Shown here piece after piece: positions 1 to 8,653 of a DNA stretch of 64,000 nucleotides. The DNA lies in assembly GCF_040081985.1 (NCBI RefSeq), contig NZ_JBEBMH010000003.1:62001-126000 (forward strand), given 5' to 3'. This DNA is from Kumtagia yinganensis. GTDB lineage: Bacteria; Pseudomonadota; Alphaproteobacteria; Rhizobiales; Rhizobiaceae. The notes beneath the pieces were generated by a model that made no database searches, was not told the origin of the DNA, and was given only the letters and a program-made list of their open reading frames with translations. A program made the translations under genes and the position numbers. How positions within the stretch are numbered: position 1 is the stretch's first letter; every line of letters begins with the position of its first letter.

Positions 1-327
1 CCAGTTTCGGTAGGTGTGGTATTTGAATTCTCGAATCATCGCTATGGTCAGGCCGCAGATGACCGCGCCGGTCAGGCTGCCCGCATAGGCGATTGCAGGA
101 TCATGCAGGCAAAAAATCGAACCCTTGTCGCGAAAGAATGTGAAACCGAATACGTAGGACAGGATACCGCCGGCGAAGGTCAGCATCCAGCTCACCATCT
201 TCGTAGTCTGCTCCTTAGCGTTGTCTCCGACCGTCTCGAAATGTTTCCAGAGCTCGACGAGTTGCTGCTCCTCCGGCCTGAAGGGGGCCTCAAGCAGATT
301 TCTGTCACTGAATGTTACGCCGGTCAT
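1..327 (-). CDS. Partial small membrane protein, unknown function (C-terminus off window)
   Basis: The reading frame is open from an ATG at 327 to the window edge, giving 109 codons with no stop. The N-terminal third is soluble and charged (begins MTGVTFSDRNLL). Two hydrophobic segments follow, at about residues 45-63 and 79-97, separated by a short loop containing a Cys (SIFCLHDP), so it looks like a two-helix inner-membrane protein. I do not recognise the family. It lies downstream of rhaD on the same strand, where other rhizobia often carry rhamnose isomerase; this protein is not an isomerase. The frame on the other strand over the same bases is a shadow. Confidence 0.6.
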   Translation of the reverse strand, partial: MTGVTFSDRNLLEAPFRPEEQQLVELWKHFETVGDNAKEQTTKMVSWMLTFAGGILSYVFGFTFFRDKGSIFCLHDPAIAYAGSLTGAVICGLTIAMIREFKYHTYRNW

Positions 328-417
328 GGCTTCCTCCAGCTTCGATGCCGGCGGGCTGTGTCGCCGCCAGACACGGCATGAAGAATAGCACCCTTCTGTT
401 TTTCGGTCGCGGCAAGT

Positions 418-2508
418 CTACCTCGTAAAACTCTGCGCGTTGCCCGCATCGACGTTCAGAATATTGCCGGTCGACTTGGCCGACAGGTCGGAGGCGAAAA
501 ACCAGACCGCCTCGGCGACATCCTCGGGGTACACGCCTAGCTTCAACATGGAGCGCTTGCGGTAGTGCTCTTCGAGCTCGTCCGGCTTCATGTTGTAGGC
601 GGCGGCGCGCTGCTCGCGCCATTCGCCCTTCCAGATGTTGGAGCCGCGCAGCACCGCGTCCGGGTTGACCGTGTTGACACGGATGCCGGCGTCCGCGCCT
701 TCCAGCGCCAGACAGCGGGCGAGATGGATTTCCGCGGCCTTTGCCGTGCAATAGGCGGAAGCGTTCGGCGAGGCGGCGAGCCCGTTCTTGGAGGCTATGA
801 AGACGATGTTGCCGCCCGCCTTCTGCCGCTTCATCAGCCGGAACGCCTCGCGCGCCACCAGGAAATAGCCGGTGGCGAGGATGTCGATGTTGCGGGTCCA
901 CAGCGAAAGCTCCGTATCCTCGACCGGCGAGGCGGACGAAATGCCGGCGTTGGAGACAAGAATGTCGAGCCCGCCGAATTCCTTAGCCGCGAAAACAAAG
1001 GCCTCGGCGACTTCCGCCTCCTTCGTCACGTCCAGCTTCACGCCACTCACGACGTCCGCTGAATAGCGCTTGGCGAAGTCGGTTTCGGCAGTCTCCAGCG
1101 AGGCGGCGTCGATGTCGGCCAGCACCACGCAGGCGCCGTCGCTCATCAGACGATCAGCGATGGCCCGGCCGATGCCGCCCGCCCCGCCGGTGACCAGCGC
1201 GACGCGCCCGGCCAGCGGCTTCGGCTTCGGCAGGCGCTGCAGCTTTGCTTCCTCCAGCACCCAGTATTCGATATCGAAGGCCTCCTGCTCGGGCAGGCCC
1301 ATATAACCGGAGACGGTCGAGGCACCACGCATGACGTTGATGGCGTTGACGTAGAATTCGCCGGAGATGCGGGCCGTCGCCTTGTCCTTGGCGAAGGTGA
1401 TCATGCCAACGCCCGGCACGAGGTAGACGACCGCGTTGGGGTCGCGCATCGGCGGGCTTTCCGGCCGCTTGCAGCGCTCGTAATAGGCGGCATGGCCCAA
1501 CCGGTAGGCCTCCAGCGAGGCCGGCAGGCCGGCGAGCGTCTTGTCGATGTCCGGGTTGGCCGGGTCGAAATCCACCACCAGCGGGCTGATCTTGGTGCGC
1601 AGGAAATGGTCGGGGCAACTCGTGCCGAGTGCGGCCAGTTTTTCCATGTCGCGTGCCGCAATGAACTCCAGCACCGCCGGCTGGTCGTCGAAATGCCCGA
1701 CCTTGCGCTCCTTGGCGGAAATCATGCCGCGCAGCGCCGGCATGAGCTTTGCGGCGATAGCGCTGCGTTCCTCGGAAGGCAGCGTCTTGCGCACCTCGCC
1801 GCCGAAGGCAGCCTTGCCCTTGCCGTCCGCCTCGAAGAATTGCATCGCCTTGTTGATGATGCGAATGGTGACGTCATAGCATTCCTTGGCCGTGTCGCCC
1901 CAGGTGAACAGGCCGTGGCTTTCGAGAACCACACCGAGCGCCTTCGGGTTTTCCTTGCAGAATTTCTCCAGCCACAGGCCGAGTTCGAAACCCGGCCGCT
2001 TCCACGGCAGCCAGCCGATCTCGTCGCCGAAAATCCTCTGCGTCAGAGCCTTGCTGTCCCTCGCCGCGGCAATCGCGATCACGGCATCGGGATGCATGTG
2101 GTCGACATGTTTCCTAGGCACGAAGGCGTGCAGCGGCGTGTCGATCGAGGCGGCGCGGGGATTGAGGTTGAAGGTGCAGTGCGGCAGGTAGCCGACCATC
2201 TCGTCCTCATGCGCGAGGCCGCGATAAAGGCCCTTCAACGCCTCGAGCTTGTCCATGTAGAGGCTGGCGAGGCCGTCCATCTTCATGGTGCCGAGGTCGC
2301 CGCCCGAACCTTTCACCCACAAGACTTCGACCTGCCCGCCCGTCAGTGGGTCCTTCTCCATCGCCTTGGCGGAGGTGTTGCCGCCGCCATAGTTAGTGAT
2401 GCGCTTGTCCGAGCCAAGCAGGTTGGAGCGATAGACGAGCAGTTCCGCCTCGCTCATGCCGGCGGCCTTGGCGTCGTCCCAGAGATCGGCAAGTCCTAAC
2501 GTGGCCAT
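418..2508 (-). CDS. rhaD: Bifunctional rhamnulose-1-phosphate aldolase / short-chain dehydrogenase
   Basis: A 696-residue two-domain enzyme of L-rhamnose catabolism. Residues ~1-420 form a class II (zinc) aldolase domain with GGGNTS (41-46), KGSGGD (66-71) and the metal-ligand cluster HVDHMH (134-139). Residues ~434-696 form an SDR domain with the NAD-binding TGGAGGIG (440-447), catalytic Ser near 574 and YCTAK (Tyr586/Lys590). By family knowledge the aldolase splits L-rhamnulose-1-phosphate into DHAP and L-lactaldehyde, and the SDR half oxidises the lactaldehyde. Length is normal for the fused rhizobial form. It is divergent from rhaR, with candidate operators between them. No rhaI follows it in the window. 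Confidence 0.93.
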   Translation of the reverse strand: MATLGLADLWDDAKAAGMSEAELLVYRSNLLGSDKRITNYGGGNTSAKAMEKDPLTGGQVEVLWVKGSGGDLGTMKMDGLASLYMDKLEALKGLYRGLAHEDEMVGYLPHCTFNLNPRAASIDTPLHAFVPRKHVDHMHPDAVIAIAAARDSKALTQRIFGDEIGWLPWKRPGFELGLWLEKFCKENPKALGVVLESHGLFTWGDTAKECYDVTIRIINKAMQFFEADGKGKAAFGGEVRKTLPSEERSAIAAKLMPALRGMISAKERKVGHFDDQPAVLEFIAARDMEKLAALGTSCPDHFLRTKISPLVVDFDPANPDIDKTLAGLPASLEAYRLGHAAYYERCKRPESPPMRDPNAVVYLVPGVGMITFAKDKATARISGEFYVNAINVMRGASTVSGYMGLPEQEAFDIEYWVLEEAKLQRLPKPKPLAGRVALVTGGAGGIGRAIADRLMSDGACVVLADIDAASLETAETDFAKRYSADVVSGVKLDVTKEAEVAEAFVFAAKEFGGLDILVSNAGISSASPVEDTELSLWTRNIDILATGYFLVAREAFRLMKRQKAGGNIVFIASKNGLAASPNASAYCTAKAAEIHLARCLALEGADAGIRVNTVNPDAVLRGSNIWKGEWREQRAAAYNMKPDELEEHYRKRSMLKLGVYPEDVAEAVWFFASDLSAKSTGNILNVDAGNAQSFTR

Positions 2509-2700
2509 GTTTCCGCCCTTTCGAGATTTTTGGCGGACGTTATGAGCCTAATCGCTCATGGTCAATCATGATTCGAGCAGAAATTGAGCGTTTGCATTGC
2601 ACAATGGAATTGATGCGGCGCAATATGCTCACAGTTGTTGACGCTTTTGAGCGAACGTGCATTCATGATGATCGATTTCCTGTTGAGGTTGTCGATCGAC
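2509..2700. promoter_or_regulatory. rhaD-rhaR divergent control region with candidate operators
   Basis: This AT-richer stretch separates rhaD (starting at 2508, leftward) from rhaR (starting near 2701, rightward). It holds three short dyads: ATGAGC-N6-GCTCAT at 2542-2559, the self-complementary AATCATGATT at 2564-2573, and CATTG-CA-CAATG at 2595-2606. The first lies about 34 bp upstream of the rhaD ATG. DeoR-family repressors bind dyads in such positions, so these are plausible RhaR sites. The dyads are seen directly; their function is inferred. Confidence 0.45.
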
Positions 2701-3498
2701 ATGCGCGAAACGGACCGGCGAGCGGCGATATTGGGAGCGATGGCCGGAAGGCCGGTCGTGCCCGTGCGCGAGCTCGTCGATCTCACCGGCGCTTCCAGCG
2801 CGACCCTGCGCCGGGATCTGGCAAGGATGGAAGAGGAAGGTCTGGTCCGGCGCGTGCATGGCGGCATCTCCGAGCCGGAGCAGAAACTGCCGGCGACGCT
2901 CGGCGCCCCGACCTTCAGCTCGCAGCGCGTCAAGAACGCCGACAGGAAGAGCGCCATCGCAGCGCTCGCCTGCGGTCTGGTAGAAGACGGCGAGTCGATC
3001 ATCATCAATGCCGGCACGACGACCTTCGCCATGGTCGATTTTCTGCGCGACCGCCGGCTTAACATCCTGACCAACTCCTTCCCGATCGCCGAGGCGCTGA
3101 TCCGCGGCAGTGAGAACCGCATCACCCTGCCCGGCGGCGAAGTCTATCGCGAGCAAGGCATCATCCTGTCGCCCTTCGAGGACGACACGATCCAGAATCT
3201 GCATGCCACGACGATGTTCATGAGCGCCGCCGCGATCACTCCGCTCGGCGTGGTCGAGGCCGACCCGCTGGTGGCGCGCGCCGAGGCAAAACTGCTTAGC
3301 CGCGCGGAGCGGTTGATCGTGCTCGCCGATTCGACCAAGTTCGACCCGAGGGGAAGCTTGGTCGTGTGCCCGCTGTCGCGCGTCTCGGTGCTGGTGACCG
3401 ATGACGGGATCAGCGAGGCGGCGCTGGCTATGATGGAGAATGCCGGGCTCGATGTAAGGATTGCGCCCGTTGCCAAGGAGATCGCTTCCGCCGCATGA
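2701..3498 (+). CDS. rhaR: DeoR-family transcriptional regulator of rhamnose catabolism
   Basis: A DeoR/GlpR-type repressor. It has an N-terminal helix-turn-helix (VRELVDLTGASSATLRRDL, then VRRVHGG) and a C-terminal sugar-phosphate-sensing domain (AGTTTFAMVDFL, LTNSFPIAEAL, ADSTKFD). An in-frame ATG exists at 2635. I prefer 2701 because the family usually starts a few residues before the (D/E)RR-x-x-I-L helix, and a GAGG lies 12 bases upstream. It is divergent from rhaD and just upstream of rhaS. In Rhizobium leguminosarum the equivalent RhaR is a negative regulator of both rha transcripts; the same role is inferred here. Confidence 0.85.
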   Translation: MRETDRRAAILGAMAGRPVVPVRELVDLTGASSATLRRDLARMEEEGLVRRVHGGISEPEQKLPATLGAPTFSSQRVKNADRKSAIAALACGLVEDGESIIINAGTTTFAMVDFLRDRRLNILTNSFPIAEALIRGSENRITLPGGEVYREQGIILSPFEDDTIQNLHATTMFMSAAAITPLGVVEADPLVARAEAKLLSRAERLIVLADSTKFDPRGSLVVCPLSRVSVLVTDDGISEAALAMMENAGLDVRIAPVAKEIASAA

Positions 3499-3569
3499 TC
3501 GGCGGACGGTCGGGCCGGCATGAGCCGGTCCGAGGATTTTGAACCGGGAATGGCAGGGAGGAATTTGCC

Positions 3570-4586
3570 ATGAAGACTACACGTCGTACCGTACTGCAGC
3601 TTGCCGGCGCCGCCGGTGCTGCGCTGGCCATGCCGGCGATCATCACGAAACGGGCGTTCGCCGCCGACAAGCGCATCGCCATGATCGTGAAGAACCTCGG
3701 CAACAGCTATTTCGACGCCTGCGCCAACGGTGCCAAGGAAGCGGCCAAGGAACTCGGCGGCATCGAGATCATCTACACCGCCTCGGCCAAGCCGACGGCG
3801 GAAGAGCAGATCGCCGTGATCGACGCGCAGATCGCCCAGAAGGTCGACGGCATCATCGTCTCGGCGAACGACGCCGACGCGCTGGTTCCGGTCGGCAAGA
3901 AGGCGATGGAACGCGGCATCAAGGTGATGAGTTTCGACTCGGCCATCGCGCCGGCCGGCCGCATCGTCCATCTCTCGGCGTCGTCCACCCCGCTCATCGG
4001 CGCCAAGCAGGTGCAGATGATCGCCAAGACGCTGGGCGGCAAGGGCGAGGTCGCCATCCTGTCGGCCGCTTCCACCATGACCAACCAGAATTCCTGGATC
4101 GAGGCCATGAAGGAAGAGTGGAAGAAGCCGGAATACAAGGACATGCCGCTGGTCGCGACCGTCTACGGCGACGACCAGGACGACAAGAGCTACCGCGAGA
4201 TGCAGGGCCTGGTGAAGGCCTATCCGAACCTCAAGGGCGTGATCTCGCCGACCACCATCGGCATCCGCTCGGGCGCCAAGGCGATCGTCGACGGCGGCCT
4301 GACCGGAAAGGTGTTCATCACCGGCCTCGGCCTGCCTTCCGAAATGAAGGACTATGTGCTGAAGGGCGCCTGCGACACCTTCGCGATCTGGAACCCGGTG
4401 GAATACGGCTACTCCTCGACCATGATCATGGCCGACATCCTGGCCGGCAAGCCCACCGCCGAGGGCGACAAGCTCTCCATGGGCAAGAAGGGCGAGACCA
4501 CCGTCGGCAAGGACGGCGAATGCGTCATGGGCGAGCCCTTCGAGTTCAACAAGAGCAACGTCGAGGAATTCGCCAAGATCTTCTGA
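3570..4586 (+). CDS. rhaS: Rhamnose ABC transporter substrate-binding protein
   Basis: A 338-residue periplasmic binding protein of the CUT2 (ribose-type) class. The N-terminus has a twin-arginine-like signal (TRRTVLQLAGAAG) ending in an AFA-A type cleavage site near residue 31. The mature protein starts with the Rossmann-like IAMIVKNLGNSYFDAC and carries ANDADALVPVGKKA, which are typical of this family. A strong ribosome-binding site (AGGGAGGAA) lies just upstream of the ATG. It is the first gene of the rhaSTPQ-mutarotase-rhaK transport and catabolic operon. A long palindromic repeat separates it from rhaT, which may leave it more highly expressed than the membrane parts. Confidence 0.9.
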   Translation: MKTTRRTVLQLAGAAGAALAMPAIITKRAFAADKRIAMIVKNLGNSYFDACANGAKEAAKELGGIEIIYTASAKPTAEEQIAVIDAQIAQKVDGIIVSANDADALVPVGKKAMERGIKVMSFDSAIAPAGRIVHLSASSTPLIGAKQVQMIAKTLGGKGEVAILSAASTMTNQNSWIEAMKEEWKKPEYKDMPLVATVYGDDQDDKSYREMQGLVKAYPNLKGVISPTTIGIRSGAKAIVDGGLTGKVFITGLGLPSEMKDYVLKGACDTFAIWNPVEYGYSSTMIMADILAGKPTAEGDKLSMGKKGETTVGKDGECVMGEPFEFNKSNVEEFAKIF

Positions 4587-4599
4587 TCTGGGCCTACGC

Positions 4600-4768
4600 C
4601 CACCTTCTCCCCTTGTGGGAGAAGGTGTCGCCCTCGGACTTGCGGAGCAAGACCGAGACAAGGCGACGGATGAGGGGTGTTGGAAGAAACGAGACGTTGC
4701 GCTCCGTCCAGCACCCCTCATCCGACCTCGCTTCGCTCGGCCACCTTCTCCCACAAGGGGAGAAGGTA
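4600..4768. repeat. RIME-like palindromic element between rhaS and rhaT
   Basis: An imperfect inverted repeat about 170 bp long. Its ends are themselves hairpins: CACCTTCTCCC (4601-4611) pairs with GGGAGAAGGTG (4617-4627), and the same motif recurs near 4742-4768. Inner arms read GATGAGGGGTG and CACCCCTCATC, and a hairpin with CTCGG/CCGAG and CTTGC/GCAAG arms lies near 4632-4656. The structure resembles Rhizobium intergenic mosaic (RIME-type) elements. It sits inside an operon, 13 bp after the rhaS stop and 31 bp before the rhaT start. Confidence 0.85.
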
Positions 4769-4799
4769 CCGGGCCCGTCAGTTTCGAAATCGCGAAATA

Positions 4800-6302
4800 A
4801 TGTCCCAACCCATCCTCACCCTTTCCGGCGTCTCGAAAAGCTTTCCCGGCGTCAGGGCGCTGAGTGACATCAGCCTGTCGCTCAGGGCCGGGCGCGTTAC
4901 CGCGCTGATCGGCGAGAACGGCGCCGGCAAGTCGACCATCGTCAAAGTCCTGACCGGCATCTATCGGCCGGACGCAGGCGAAATCCGCGTTGGCGGCGAC
5001 CAGAAGCATTTTTCCTCGCCACGCGACGCGTGGGCCGCCGGCATCGCCGCCATCCATCAGGAAACGGTGATGTTCGACGAACTCTCCGTCGCCGAGAACA
5101 TTTTTACGGGCCACATGCCCACGGGGTCCTCGCGATTCGTGGACTGGTCCGAGATGCGCAACAAATCCACCGCGTTGCTCAAGCGCATCGACGCGCCCAT
5201 CCCGCCCGAATTCAAGCTGAAGCGGCTGTCGGTCGCGCAAAAGCACCTGGTCGAGATCGCCCGCGCCCTGTCGCATGAGGCGCGCGTCGTCATCATGGAC
5301 GAGCCGACGGCGGCACTCTCGGCCAACGAGATCGACGACCTTTTCCGCATTGTCGAGCAGTTGAAGGCGGAAGGCCGCGCCATCGTCTTCATCAGCCACA
5401 AGTTCGATGAGATTTTTCGCATCGCCGACGATTTCGTCTGCCTGCGCGATGGCGAGAAGGTTGGCGAAGGTCCGATCTCCTCCGTCACCGAGGCGCAGCT
5501 TGTGCGCATGATGGTCGGTCGTCCGGTCGACCAGGTTTTTCCCAAGCGCGACGTGCCGATAGGCGATGTCGTGCTGTCTGTGAAGGGCCTGTCGAACGCC
5601 ACCGAATACGCCGACGTCTCCTTCGACCTGCGCAAGGGCGAGATTCTCGGCCTTTACGGGCTGGTCGGAGCGGGACGAACCGAGGCCATGCAGGGCCTGT
5701 TCGGCATTACGCCAGTGACGCGCGGAACGATTTCGCTGGACGGCAAACAGCTTTCGATAAATTCCCCGTCGGATGCCATCGCCGCCGGCATCTCCTACGT
5801 GCCGGAGGACCGGCAGGACCAGGGCGCGATCCTCTCCCTCGGCATCCGCGAGAATGTGACGCTGGCGAACCTGTCGAAATATGTGCGCGGCCTGTTCCTG
5901 TCGCGTTCCGCCGAGCAGGAGGCGACGCGCTCGCTCGGGCGGCGGCTGGCGGTTAAAGCGGCTAGCTGGGAGCAGCGGCTCGGCGAACTTTCCGGCGGCA
6001 ACCAGCAGAAGGTGGTGATCGCCAAATGGCTGGCGACGCGGCCGAAAGTGATCGTGCTCGACGAACCGACCAAGGGCATCGATGTCGGCTCCAAGGCGGC
6101 GGTGCATGATTTCATTGGCGAACTGGCGCAGGACGGGCTCGCCGTCGTCCTGATCAGCTCCGAACTGCCGGAAGTCATGGGCCTGGCGGACCGCGTCATC
6201 GTCATGAAGGAAGGCCGCATGGTCGACGAGTTCAAGCGCGGCGCCTGGAGCGCCGAACAGATCGTCGGCGCGGCCACCGGCGCCGCCAAGGAGGCCGCGT
6301 GA
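4800..6302 (+). CDS. rhaT: Rhamnose ABC transporter ATP-binding protein (two ABC domains)
   Basis: A 500-residue tandem ATPase typical of CUT2 sugar importers. The first domain has Walker A GENGAGKST, the signature LSVAQKHLVEIARAL and Walker B VVIMDEPTAAL. The second domain has a degenerate Walker A (GLVGAGRTE), the signature LSGGNQQKVVIAKW and Walker B VIVLDEPTKGID. Such an asymmetric second site is normal for the family. The frame is open upstream through the repeat, but the ATG at 4800 starts the conserved MSQPILTLSGVSKSF. Its stop overlaps the GTG start of rhaP by three bases. The rhizobial name RhaT is an ATPase, unrelated to the E. coli RhaT symporter. Confidence 0.92.
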   Translation: MSQPILTLSGVSKSFPGVRALSDISLSLRAGRVTALIGENGAGKSTIVKVLTGIYRPDAGEIRVGGDQKHFSSPRDAWAAGIAAIHQETVMFDELSVAENIFTGHMPTGSSRFVDWSEMRNKSTALLKRIDAPIPPEFKLKRLSVAQKHLVEIARALSHEARVVIMDEPTAALSANEIDDLFRIVEQLKAEGRAIVFISHKFDEIFRIADDFVCLRDGEKVGEGPISSVTEAQLVRMMVGRPVDQVFPKRDVPIGDVVLSVKGLSNATEYADVSFDLRKGEILGLYGLVGAGRTEAMQGLFGITPVTRGTISLDGKQLSINSPSDAIAAGISYVPEDRQDQGAILSLGIRENVTLANLSKYVRGLFLSRSAEQEATRSLGRRLAVKAASWEQRLGELSGGNQQKVVIAKWLATRPKVIVLDEPTKGIDVGSKAAVHDFIGELAQDGLAVVLISSELPEVMGLADRVIVMKEGRMVDEFKRGAWSAEQIVGAATGAAKEAA

Positions 6303-7291
6303 AAGGCATCTTCAACTATCGCGAGCTTGCGCTCGCTCTGATCCTGATCGTCGGCGTTGCCGCGATCGGCGCCTATCAGCCGGTGTTCCTGGCCTGGGAG
6401 AACATCAGCGACCTGCTCACCGAAACCTCCGTGCTGTTCATGATGGCGCTGGCGCAGATGGTGGTCATCCTGACGCGCGGCATCGATTTGTCGGTGGCCG
6501 CAAACCTCGCGCTGTCGGGCATGATCGCCGCGCTGGTCAGCCAGTATTATCCCGACACGCCGCTGCTTCTGATGATCCTGGCTGGCGTGATCACCGGGCT
6601 GGTGCTCGGCCTGATCAATGGCGGGCTGATCGCCTTTCTCGGCATCCCGCCGATCGTCGTGACGCTGGGCACGCTCGCCGTCTATCGCGGCATGATCATC
6701 ATTATCGCCAAAGGCGACCAGGTGAACGCCTCGGAAATGGGTGTGGAATTCCAAGCATTCCCGAAGGACATGTTCCTCGGCCTGACCAGTCCGGTGTGGA
6801 TTGCAATTGCCGTGTCGATCCTATTCTGGGTTTTTCTCAACAACACCCGCGCCGGCCGCGGCCTCTATGCCGTCGGCGGCAATCCGGTCGCGGCGCGTTA
6901 TTGCGGCATCGACCAGCGCAAGCAGGAACTGCTCGCCTACGCCATTTCGGGCGCGGTCGCCGGGCTGTGCGGCTATCTCTGGGTCGCCCGCTACGGCGTT
7001 GCCTATTCGGAGATCGCCAACGGCTATGAGCTGACCGTTATCGCCGCCTGCGTCATCGGCGGCGTGTCGATCGGCGGCGGCGTCGGTTCGGTCGCCGGCA
7101 CGCTGCTTGGCGCGCTGTTTCTAGGTATCGTCATGACGGCCCTGCCGGTCCTGCAGATCTCGCCGTTCTGGCAGATGGCTATCTCCGGGGCGGTCATCCT
7201 CGCCGCCGTGGTCATCAATGCGCGGGCGGAAAAACGGCCTGAAAAGCTCATCCTGCCGGAAGCGCGGCGTATCGGACGGGTGCGGGCATGA
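6299..7291 (+). CDS. rhaP: Rhamnose ABC transporter permease
   Basis: A 330-residue CUT2 inner-membrane permease with about 8-10 hydrophobic helices. Family signatures are TRGIDLSVAANLALSGM, IPPIVVTLGTLAVYRG and IGGVSIGGGVGSVAGTLLG. The start is GTG, overlapping the rhaT stop (GTGA), and its own stop overlaps the rhaQ start (ATGA), so translation is probably coupled along rhaT-P-Q. It should pair with RhaQ to form the transmembrane channel energised by RhaT. Confidence 0.92.
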   Translation: MKGIFNYRELALALILIVGVAAIGAYQPVFLAWENISDLLTETSVLFMMALAQMVVILTRGIDLSVAANLALSGMIAALVSQYYPDTPLLLMILAGVITGLVLGLINGGLIAFLGIPPIVVTLGTLAVYRGMIIIIAKGDQVNASEMGVEFQAFPKDMFLGLTSPVWIAIAVSILFWVFLNNTRAGRGLYAVGGNPVAARYCGIDQRKQELLAYAISGAVAGLCGYLWVARYGVAYSEIANGYELTVIAACVIGGVSIGGGVGSVAGTLLGALFLGIVMTALPVLQISPFWQMAISGAVILAAVVINARAEKRPEKLILPEARRIGRVRA

Positions 7292-8334
7292 ACGCGATGC
7301 CTCCCTCCGAGAGCCGCTACACGGTTCTGGACGCCGCGCCGCGCCGGGCGCGCGACGTGCTGCTGCGCTGGGAAGTGATCCTGGTGATCCTCCTGGTGCT
7401 GACCATTGTGGTCAACACCATCGTCTCGCCTTATTTCCTCGACGTCTTCAACCTCGCCGACGCCACCTTCAATTTCTCCGAGAAGGCGATCATTGCGCTG
7501 GCCATGGCGCTGCTGATCCTGGTGCGGCAGATCGACCTGTCGGTGGCGGCGATCGTGGCGCTCGCCGCGATGGGCATAGGCTACGCCGCAGAGGCCGGGT
7601 TCGGGCCCACCGGACTGTTCGCGGTGGGTATCGGCATCGGTATTTTGTGCGGCGTTTTCAATGGCTTCCTCGTCACCTACGCCGGCCTGCCGTCGATCGT
7701 CGTGACCATCGGCACCATGTCGCTGTTCCGCGGCATCACCCAGGTGATTTTGGGCGACCAGGCCAAGACCAAATATCCGCCAGAATTCCTCGAGCTCGGC
7801 CAGAGCTATTTCATCAAGATGAAGGAGACCGGCATCCCCTGGCTGTTCATTCCGCCGATCCCATTGTCTTTCCTCGTCTTTCTGGTTCTGACGGTTGTCT
7901 TCGGCATCGTGCTGCACAAGACCGCGACCGGCCGCAAACTCTTCGCCATCGGCTCCAACCCGGTCGCCGCGCGGTTCTCCGGCATTCCGGTCGAGCGACT
8001 GACCTTTTTGCTGTTCGTTGTCTCTGGACTGCTCTCCGGACTGGCGGCGGCGCTGCTCACAGCGCGGCTGGGCTCCATGCGCTCCAACATCGCCATCGGC
8101 TGGGAACTCGACATCGTCACCATGGTCATCCTCGGCGGCGTGTCGATCGCAGGCGGTGTCGGTTCTATCCTTGGTGTGTTCCTGGCGGTGCTCACGCTAG
8201 GACTTGTGACTTTCGGCATGTCTCTTAACAACATCCCGGGTCAGGTGGTCAGCGTCTATATCGGTCTGCTGCTGATCGCGGTGATCGCCATCCCGCGCAT
8301 CGCCGACAAGCTCGGACTGAGAACAAGCAGGTAA
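7288..8334 (+). CDS. rhaQ: Rhamnose ABC transporter permease
   Basis: A second CUT2 permease of 348 residues, homologous to RhaP. It has QIDLSVAAIVALAAMG, LPSIVVTIGTMSLFRG and LGGVSIAGGVGSILGV. It carries a longer soluble N-terminus (~25 residues) before the first helix. The ATG overlaps the rhaP stop. Two distinct permeases are usual for the rhizobial rhamnose importer. The mutarotase gene begins 4 bp downstream, so the operon remains tightly packed. Confidence 0.92.
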   Translation: MNAMPPSESRYTVLDAAPRRARDVLLRWEVILVILLVLTIVVNTIVSPYFLDVFNLADATFNFSEKAIIALAMALLILVRQIDLSVAAIVALAAMGIGYAAEAGFGPTGLFAVGIGIGILCGVFNGFLVTYAGLPSIVVTIGTMSLFRGITQVILGDQAKTKYPPEFLELGQSYFIKMKETGIPWLFIPPIPLSFLVFLVLTVVFGIVLHKTATGRKLFAIGSNPVAARFSGIPVERLTFLLFVVSGLLSGLAAALLTARLGSMRSNIAIGWELDIVTMVILGGVSIAGGVGSILGVFLAVLTLGLVTFGMSLNNIPGQVVSVYIGLLLIAVIAIPRIADKLGLRTSR

Positions 8335-8338
8335 TCTG

Positions 8339-8653
8339 ATGGAGAAATTTGCCTTCCGGATGCGGCTGAAACCCGGCATGACCGCCGAGTACAAACGCCG
8401 CCATGACGAGATTTGGCCGGAGCTCGTCGACCTGCTGAAAGAAGCAGGAATTTCCGACTATTCCATTCATTTCGATGCCGAAACGAACCAGCTTTTCGGG
8501 GTGCTTTGGCGCCGCGACGACCACACGATGGACGATCTGCCAAAGCATCCGGTGATGCGGCGCTGGTGGGATTTCATGTCCGACATCATGGAGTACAACG
8601 CCGCTGGTGAACCCGTCGCGGTGCCGCTCGAGACCGTTTTCCATATGGAGTGA
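8339..8653 (+). CDS. rhaM: L-rhamnose mutarotase
   Basis: A 104-residue protein of the RhaM/RhaU (YiiL) family, a ferredoxin-like fold that interconverts alpha- and beta-L-rhamnose. Diagnostic segments are MRLKPGMTAEYKRRHDEIWPEL, ISDYSIHFD, LFGVLWR and RWWDFMSDIME. His, Tyr and Trp residues in these segments form the sugar site in known members. The length is normal. It lies between rhaQ and rhaK, overlapping the GTG start of rhaK by four bases; in rhizobial nomenclature this gene is rhaU. Confidence 0.93.
   Translation: MEKFAFRMRLKPGMTAEYKRRHDEIWPELVDLLKEAGISDYSIHFDAETNQLFGVLWRRDDHTMDDLPKHPVMRRWWDFMSDIMEYNAAGEPVAVPLETVFHME

Noticed and set aside
3144..6107. Very long leftward open frame (987 codons) opposite rhaS/rhaT
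   Set aside because: It is a GC-rich shadow of the rhamnose ABC genes; its translation is His/Arg/Asp-rich with no domain and it runs through the non-coding repeat at 4600.
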